A stretch of DNA of 10,702 nt from Sulfurimonas sp. (GTDB lineage Bacteria > Campylobacterota > Campylobacteria > Campylobacterales > Sulfurimonadaceae): assembly GCA_003978475.1 (NCBI GenBank), contig QNZR01000161.1:1-10702 (forward strand). The letters run 5' to 3'. Below the pieces are notes generated by a model. That model worked only from the letters and a program-made list of their open reading frames with translations, was not told the DNA's origin and did not search any database. Position numbers and translations under genes: made by a program. Of the stretch, positions 6,777-10,702 are shown in pieces. How positions within the stretch are numbered: position 1 is the stretch's first letter; the number at the start of each line of letters is the position of its first letter.

Positions 6777-8438
6777 TTATAGTTGTTTTATGTAATGAAA
6801 CAGCCGGTTCACCGCGTGTTGGGCATCTGGGGTCGCGTCACTGTTGATGAGTGCTTCCAGGGTGCTTGAGATGTCGTCAATATGCAAATTGTCACTCACG
6901 CCTTTAAGTTCCAGTGCCAAGCTTTTATAGCGTTGTGCATCGTCTTGTGAGAGGGCGGTCTGAAATGCTGATTCGAGTGATTGGGTTTGAGCAATAAAAT
7001 CTTCTTTGAGCTCGGTAATGAAATCCGGTGAAATTCCCAATTCGTAAGCCGCTTTGGATTGATTGTAATGTATGTGTCCATACGGCTCTTTCGGGGTGTT
7101 GTCAGCAGTATCGTTCTGTGTGTTTTGGAGCTCTTGCCCATCGCCACCACCAAGCGCTACTTCCAGTGAGGGCAGTGTGGCATCTCGTTTAATGAGGGTA
7201 TCAAAATGATAGAGGCTGTTATCATGCTCCGGATCTTCGTGAGCGGACGGCACCGTATGGGGATCTTCAGCAGGCACTTGTGCAGAGGCTTTCGTCTCGA
7301 ATGCGTAGAGTGTGTCATCGTCTGGAGTGTCGGTGTGACTCGGTGTCTCTTCAGTCTCTTCTGTGGGTGATGGTGCTGTTGCTGCTGAGGGGATATCATC
7401 ACGGTACGCATCGATCTCCTTGCCGCCGAGCTTGGCAATGGTATTATAAAAATATTTCAGATAGGTTGCGGCTTCGTCAATATCGTGGGTCGTGTTGAGC
7501 AGTGTGAGCACCTCAAAAGAGTCGTCAATCCGTAAATTGGCAGCCACCCCTTTGAGTTTATGAGAGAGGTTTTTAATATTGTCGAAATTGTGATTGTCAA
7601 TCGAGGTAAAGAGCTCGTCTTTAAACTCATATGCCTGGGCAATAAAGTCACCAATAAACTCTTCGATCAGATCGACCGGCAATCCCAGTTCATCGGCAGC
7701 GGTTTGGGGTGTATAGCAATAGTTTAAATCGACATGCAGATGTTGTTGCAGTAACGCCTCTTCTTCGAGGCTAAGATTGTCGGTGCTTCCAGATACCGGT
7801 GATGACGGAGTTAACGGCGGCGGTACATTCGAAGCGCCAATGTCTGACGGCGATGTCTCAAATGTCGGAATTTCAGGAGCGGCAGGCGGGGTGTGCGACA
7901 TCTCCCGGTTATCGGCTAAAAAAGAAGATTCCGGATTGTAAATAGCAGCATGCTGTTCGTCGTCCAAGGTGTCAAAATCACTGTATTCAGGGACATCCAA
8001 AGGGTCAGGTTCTACCAGGGTTGTGGGTTCCATTTCATCAAATTCAGGCAGCTCTGCAAGAATAGGCCGGGTATTTTCAAAAGCGGGTTCTGATGCTGGA
8101 GCGTCATCGTCCTGCAAGCTTTTGAGATGGCACAGCTCTACAAGAAAGCCGGGCTCTCCCGGGGCATCGGTCAGATAGATGGTGCTGATATTGAGAGTAG
8201 CCGAAAACGTTTTTTGATTGGCGGAAATGAGGACGTTAGACGCATCGGAATCGGAGTGCATAACAAAGTCAATCCAATTAAAATTTTTAAAATTATGAAT
8301 AAATCCGGGTTTTTTGACAAAAAGATCTGCAAAATCTGAACAGGTATTGAGTAAATCACTAAAAGAGCGATAGTGCAATTTTTGCAGGTCATTTACATCA
8401 ATACCGATAAATTCCTTATTATGATTGTAAATGAGCAA
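6777..8438 (-). CDS. Two-HPt-domain phosphotransfer protein, second HPt lacking its histidine
   Basis: A soluble protein of 553 residues, first gene of the kinase operon. Residues 1-108 form a compact, well-ordered N-terminal domain that I cannot assign firmly; it has a PAS-like feel and resembles the front part of other Campylobacterota HPt proteins. An acidic Pro/Glu/Asp/Thr-rich linker follows (about 109-230). HPt domain 1 (about 235-341) has phospho-accepting His293 in SHKLKG. A second acidic linker (about 342-454) contains a repeated nine-residue motif. HPt domain 2 (about 455-553) aligns without gaps to domain 1 (shared DFIAQ at 264-268 and 480-484) but has Leu509 where His should be. 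The protein probably moves phosphate from the kinase receiver to the downstream single receiver through H293. The start is TTG: the frame has a stop codon 24 nt upstream and no ATG or GTG between, and AAAGGAGAT lies just before it. Confidence 0.88.
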   Translation of the reverse strand: MLIYNHNKEFIGIDVNDLQKLHYRSFSDLLNTCSDFADLFVKKPGFIHNFKNFNWIDFVMHSDSDASNVLISANQKTFSATLNISTIYLTDAPGEPGFLVELCHLKSLQDDDAPASEPAFENTRPILAELPEFDEMEPTTLVEPDPLDVPEYSDFDTLDDEQHAAIYNPESSFLADNREMSHTPPAAPEIPTFETSPSDIGASNVPPPLTPSSPVSGSTDNLSLEEEALLQQHLHVDLNYCYTPQTAADELGLPVDLIEEFIGDFIAQAYEFKDELFTSIDNHNFDNIKNLSHKLKGVAANLRIDDSFEVLTLLNTTHDIDEAATYLKYFYNTIAKLGGKEIDAYRDDIPSAATAPSPTEETEETPSHTDTPDDDTLYAFETKASAQVPAEDPHTVPSAHEDPEHDNSLYHFDTLIKRDATLPSLEVALGGGDGQELQNTQNDTADNTPKEPYGHIHYNQSKAAYELGISPDFITELKEDFIAQTQSLESAFQTALSQDDAQRYKSLALELKGVSDNLHIDDISSTLEALINSDATPDAQHAVNRLFHYIKQL

Positions 8439-8441
8439 TCC

Positions 8442-8450
8442 ATCTCCTTT
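8442..8450 (-). promoter_or_regulatory. Strong Shine-Dalgarno that sets the TTG start of the HPt gene
   Basis: On the minus strand AAAGGAGAT is followed by GGA and then TTG; the GGAG core is 5 nt from the start. An ATG inside this site is in another frame, which closes after 14 codons. Confidence 0.75.
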
Positions 8451-8472
8451 ATAAATGTTGCGTTAAAAGTAT

Positions 8473-8478
8473 GTTATA
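8473..8478 (-). promoter_or_regulatory. Candidate -10 element for the phosphorelay operon
   Basis: TATAAC on the minus strand lies 34 bp before the TTG start, in the 94-bp gap after uvrC. No good -35 hexamer stands 16-18 bp upstream, which is usual for the sigma-70 promoters of this phylum. A TTGACT at 8486-8491 is too close to pair with it. I see no GC-rich hairpin with a T-run after uvrC, so read-through from uvrC is also possible. Confidence 0.3.
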
Positions 8479-8491
8479 GACACGAAGTCAA

Positions 8492-8506
8492 ATTATTGTG
8501 AATAAT
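8492..8506. repeat. AT-rich inverted repeat ATTATT-GTG-AATAAT
   Basis: A perfect 6-bp inverted repeat around a 3-base centre, 14-28 bp upstream of the candidate -10 and so covering the -35 position of the signalling operon. It could bind a regulator. All-A/T stems are too weak for a good intrinsic terminator, and chance is possible in this AT-rich gap. Confidence 0.35.
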
Positions 8507-8532
8507 ATATCATAAAAATAGGCAGAGAAAAC

Positions 8533-8542
8533 TTACATGTAA
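8533..8542. repeat. Second copy of palindrome TTACATGTAA, over the uvrC stop codon
   Basis: Identical to 655-664, and both copies continue with AT on the plus strand (12 identical bases). Here it also encodes the last Tyr-Met-stop of uvrC, so coding constraint may explain it. Confidence 0.4.
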
Positions 8543-10332
8543 ATATTCTTAATATTTATAGCATCCTTTTGGCTTAAAACAGAGCCAAGTGCTTCAATAT
8601 CAGCAGATTTTATGGCTTCAAACGTTCCAAAATGTTGCAGGAGCTTTTGTATTTTTGCAACAGAAATACCTTTGACACGCAATAACTTGAGTTCTTTGTC
8701 GTGTTTTAATTTTGTCTGTTTGTGAAAGCTGATGGCACTGCGATGAGCCTCATCACGCAGGCGCTGCATCCAGAGCAGACGCTTGTCGGTAGGAAGCAGT
8801 TTGAGTGAGGTTCGGGTATCATGCAAAATATCATGAGCCTTTCCTTTGGCACGGTAAGCTTTGGCATCGACCTTTGCTTTGGAGATGGCAATAACATCAA
8901 GGTTGGTTCCGGAAGACTCTAAAAGATCCTGCGCCAGTTTCCGTAGGGTCTGTCCTCCGTCAATCAGCCAGAGGTCCGGCGGTGGATTGGTTTGAAAACC
9001 GGCAATACGACGTGTTAGCATTTCGCGCATCTGGGCATATTCATCTTTAGCTTTGAGGTGGTATTTTCGGTAGGAGGAGGTGTCAAACCGACCGTTGTCA
9101 TAAACGACCATGGCTCCTACCGTGGCTTGTGCCGCCATATGGGAATTGTCAAAAATTTCAATGCGTTGCGGCAGCCTTTGCAGGTGACACAGCTCTTTAA
9201 GAGCATGTTGCAGCGTCTCATCATTCGGGGGTGTCTGTTTTAACAATTCGGCGGCATTTTGAAGGGCTAGGGCGATCAGCGATTTTTTGTTACCGCGTTT
9301 GGGGTGGATTATGGATGCTTTTTTTCCAAAAACACTTGAGAGATGCTCAGATACAAGCGTCTCGCCGGCAAAGGTATGTGCCGTTAAAACCGTGGCAACA
9401 ACCGGAGGTTTTTCATTATTGTAAAAGTCCAGTATAGCGCGCTCATACGCTTCGTCTCTATCAAAAAATTCGTTGATGCTCAGGGTGTGATGCGCACTGG
9501 AGACAATTTTACCGTGGCGCATAAAAAGTTTTAATACGACGGCTCTGCTCTGGTGGTGCTCAATACAGAAAATATCGTAATGTTCTTTCGATGCCAGATC
9601 AATATGCGAATGGACGTGACTCTTGTTAATACGTTCAATGCTGTCGCGCAGCTTTGTTGCTTCTTCAAACCGTAACTGCTCGGCAAGCTGATGCATTTTG
9701 ACATGTAAATCCGCAATCAGGAGTGTTTTATTTTCAATATACTGCATGGCCTTCGTAACAATTTTGGCATACTCCTCAGGTGTAATTTTCCCTTCGCACG
9801 GTGCTTTGCACTGTTTGAGCTGGTAGTATAAACAGGCGCGTTTTCCTTGCAGGCACCCCTTTTTCTGTACCAAAGGACACAGCTGGTAGAGGGCATCTAA
9901 AATATCACGTGAGGCAATAGCATAGGGACCAAAATAGCTAATGTGTTTTCCTGGCACAATGCGCCGGGTAATCTCAAAACGGGGAAACGGCTGAGAGCGA
10001 TCAATATAGATATAGGGGTAGGTTTTGTCGTCACGCAGCAAAATATTGTATTTGGGTTTAAGCTGCTTAATAAGCGAGTTCTCCAAAATCAGAGCATCGT
10101 GCTCATTTTTGACAACAATATAGCTTAAAGAGACACTCTGGGAGATCATCTTTTGAATACGTGGATTGAGGGCAGGATTGCCGTGCAGTGTCGGGGTAAA
10201 TCGAAAATAACTCTTGACCCGCTTGGCAAGGTTTTTGGCTTTACCAATGTACAGGAGCCGGTTATCCCGATCAAAATACTGATAAATACCGGCTTGGTGC
10301 GGAAGCGATTGAATCTGCTGCAACACGGGCAC
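8533..10332 (-). CDS. uvrC: UvrC, excinuclease ABC subunit C
   Basis: Complete UvrC of 599 residues, the nuclease of nucleotide excision repair. It is recruited to the UvrB-DNA complex and cuts on both sides of a lesion. Domains: N-terminal GIY-YIG nuclease for the 3' cut (GIY at 15-17, YIG at 28-30, Arg38, Glu84 in LILENS); a Cys-rich region (C152, C160, C167, C175, C179) matching the cysteines assigned to an iron-sulfur cluster in other UvrC proteins; UVR domain binding UvrB (about 203-238); RNase H-like nuclease for the 5' cut with D395 (FDNSH), D458 (LIDGG) and H530 (DEAHR); C-terminal helix-hairpin-helix DNA-binding region (about 548-598). No catalytic residue is lost. The start is GTG at 10332 with AGGAG 3 nt upstream. 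A second GTG at 10326 (residue 3) lies 9 nt from AGGAG and may be used instead. The divergent lipoprotein gene starts 104 bp away. Confidence 0.96.
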   Translation of the reverse strand: MPVLQQIQSLPHQAGIYQYFDRDNRLLYIGKAKNLAKRVKSYFRFTPTLHGNPALNPRIQKMISQSVSLSYIVVKNEHDALILENSLIKQLKPKYNILLRDDKTYPYIYIDRSQPFPRFEITRRIVPGKHISYFGPYAIASRDILDALYQLCPLVQKKGCLQGKRACLYYQLKQCKAPCEGKITPEEYAKIVTKAMQYIENKTLLIADLHVKMHQLAEQLRFEEATKLRDSIERINKSHVHSHIDLASKEHYDIFCIEHHQSRAVVLKLFMRHGKIVSSAHHTLSINEFFDRDEAYERAILDFYNNEKPPVVATVLTAHTFAGETLVSEHLSSVFGKKASIIHPKRGNKKSLIALALQNAAELLKQTPPNDETLQHALKELCHLQRLPQRIEIFDNSHMAAQATVGAMVVYDNGRFDTSSYRKYHLKAKDEYAQMREMLTRRIAGFQTNPPPDLWLIDGGQTLRKLAQDLLESSGTNLDVIAISKAKVDAKAYRAKGKAHDILHDTRTSLKLLPTDKRLLWMQRLRDEAHRSAISFHKQTKLKHDKELKLLRVKGISVAKIQKLLQHFGTFEAIKSADIEALGSVLSQKDAINIKNIYM

Positions 10333-10436
10333 TTTCTCCTGATTATTGGTTTTTTTATCGAACCATTAAAGACTTTTTTAACAATTCTGTTATATCATCA
10401 ACGATTACAAAGTTCATTCACATACAAGAGAGAGAT
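10333..10436. promoter_or_regulatory. Divergent intergenic region with overlapping candidate -10 elements
   Basis: This 104-bp AT-rich gap must hold the promoters of uvrC (minus) and of the lipoprotein-nadB pair (plus). The block GTTATATC at 10389-10396 could serve both. On the minus strand it reads TATAAC, the same hexamer proposed before the HPt gene, about 57 bp from the uvrC start. On the plus strand it reads as an extended -10 (TG-T-TATATC, 10388-10396) about 40 bp before the TTG at 10437. No convincing -35 is seen for either. Shine-Dalgarno sites lie at 10336-10340 (AGGAG, minus) and about 10426-10435 (GAGAG-type, plus). Confidence 0.3.
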
Positions 10437-10568
10437 TTGAATATTCTTAAAAAACTACCCTCATTTTTTTACAGTTTCATTATATCATTAGCTCTATTAA
10501 GCCTCGCTGGGTGTGGCTATAAGGCAGATCCGTATTATCAGCATCCCAATACGGCAGAGCGTCCGTAA
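10437..10568 (+). CDS. LptM-like small lipoprotein, 43 residues, TTG start
   Basis: A very short lipoprotein gene read from a TTG start. The N-terminus (MNILKK, then a hydrophobic stretch) is a signal peptide ending in lipobox LAGC at 23-26, so lipidation is expected on Cys26. The mature peptide would be only 18 residues, starting CGYKADPYY. This matches the style of the LptM/YifL family (CG-x-K-G-P-[LY]-Y), outer-membrane lipoproteins that in E. coli help LptD, the LPS-export barrel, to mature. A purine-rich AAGAGAGAGAT precedes the TTG; no in-frame ATG or GTG exists upstream within the gap. Its TAA overlaps the nadB ATG (TAATG), so the two are probably translated together. LptM function is inferred from the short motif only; secretion as a lipoprotein is much better supported. 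Confidence 0.75.
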   Translation: MNILKKLPSFFYSFIISLALLSLAGCGYKADPYYQHPNTAERP

Positions 10569-10702
10569 TGCAGTACGATATCGTCATTATCGGTGTCGGT
10601 GTCGCCGGCTTGTATGCAGCGATTAATATTCCCAAAGACAAAAAAGTTCTTCTGATTAACAAAGCGTCCCCATGGGATTGCAATACCTACTATGCCCAGG
10701 GC
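10568..10702 (+). CDS. nadB: L-aspartate oxidase NadB (5' part)
   Basis: The first 45 codons of an FAD-dependent oxidase of the succinate dehydrogenase/fumarate reductase flavoprotein family. Residues 2-16 form the first strand and dinucleotide-binding loop of a Rossmann fold (YDIVIIG, then G9-x-G11-x-x-G14). VLLINK (28-32 region) ends the second strand. CNTYYAQG at 38-45 matches the NTxxAQG segment typical of NadB and not of SdhA/FrdA. NadB oxidises L-aspartate to iminoaspartate, which NadA turns into quinolinate for NAD synthesis. The ATG overlaps the stop of the lipoprotein gene by one base, indicating coupling. The gene continues beyond the window. Confidence 0.88.
   Translation, partial: MQYDIVIIGVGVAGLYAAINIPKDKKVLLINKASPWDCNTYYAQG

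Noticed and set aside
8486..8491. TTGACT as a -35 box for the HPt operon
   Set aside because: It is only 7 bp from the best -10 (TATAAC), and at a 17-18 bp spacing the only candidates (TTTTAA, TTTAAC) are poor.
10153..10440. 95-codon plus-strand open frame ending just before the small lipoprotein
   Set aside because: Mostly antisense to the start of uvrC, which is certain. Its end runs through the intergenic gap in a different frame from the lipoprotein, and there is no sign of a ribosome site.
10389..10488. TTATATCAT present at 10390-10398 and again at 10480-10488
   Set aside because: Short AT-rich match, one copy inside the signal-peptide codons of the lipoprotein; chance is the simplest explanation.

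Overview
The window reads as a chromosomal segment of a Campylobacterota (epsilonproteobacterial) species, probably a free-living sulfur or hydrogen oxidiser of the Sulfurimonas/Sulfuricurvum/Sulfurovum type. This rests on the bamD-lon gene pair, which has the same order in Campylobacter, on the recognisable style of the Lon, BamD, UvrC and NadB proteins, and on a large two-component system with a nitrate-sensor-like (NIT) domain. The placement is by recognition only; no search was run. There are no tRNA or rRNA genes, CRISPR arrays, insertion sequences or phage genes. Coding density is very high.

Layout. (1) Positions 1-3107, plus strand: the 3' part of bamD (outer-membrane assembly lipoprotein), then complete lon (ATP-dependent protease). 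(2) Positions 3104-8438, minus strand: a three-gene signalling operon read right to left. It encodes a protein with two HPt-type domains, a 1092-residue hybrid histidine kinase with a periplasmic NIT sensor, and a stand-alone receiver. Lon and the receiver gene converge and share the four bases TTAA, so both stop codons overlap. (3) Positions 8533-10332, minus strand: uvrC (nucleotide excision repair), 94 bp upstream of the signalling operon. (4) Positions 10437-10702, plus strand: a 43-residue LptM-like lipoprotein with a TTG start, overlapping the start of nadB (L-aspartate oxidase), which runs off the window.

How the genes work together. The minus-strand trio looks like a complete His-Asp-His-Asp phosphorelay. 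The kinase has a canonical HisKA/HATPase core (H415) and one canonical receiver (D839). The HPt protein supplies the transfer histidine (H293), and the 126-residue receiver (D59) is the likely terminal acceptor. No DNA-binding, cyclic-di-GMP or other output domain is encoded nearby, so the output probably works by protein-protein contact.

The most notable material lies in this trio. Two of the kinase's three receiver domains look degenerate. The second HPt domain has Leu where the phospho-accepting His should be. The kinase sensor carries a His-rich CxxC segment. A nine-residue motif is repeated between the two HPt domains. I found no clearly new multi-gene system; the unusual architecture of this phosphorelay is the strongest candidate for follow-up.
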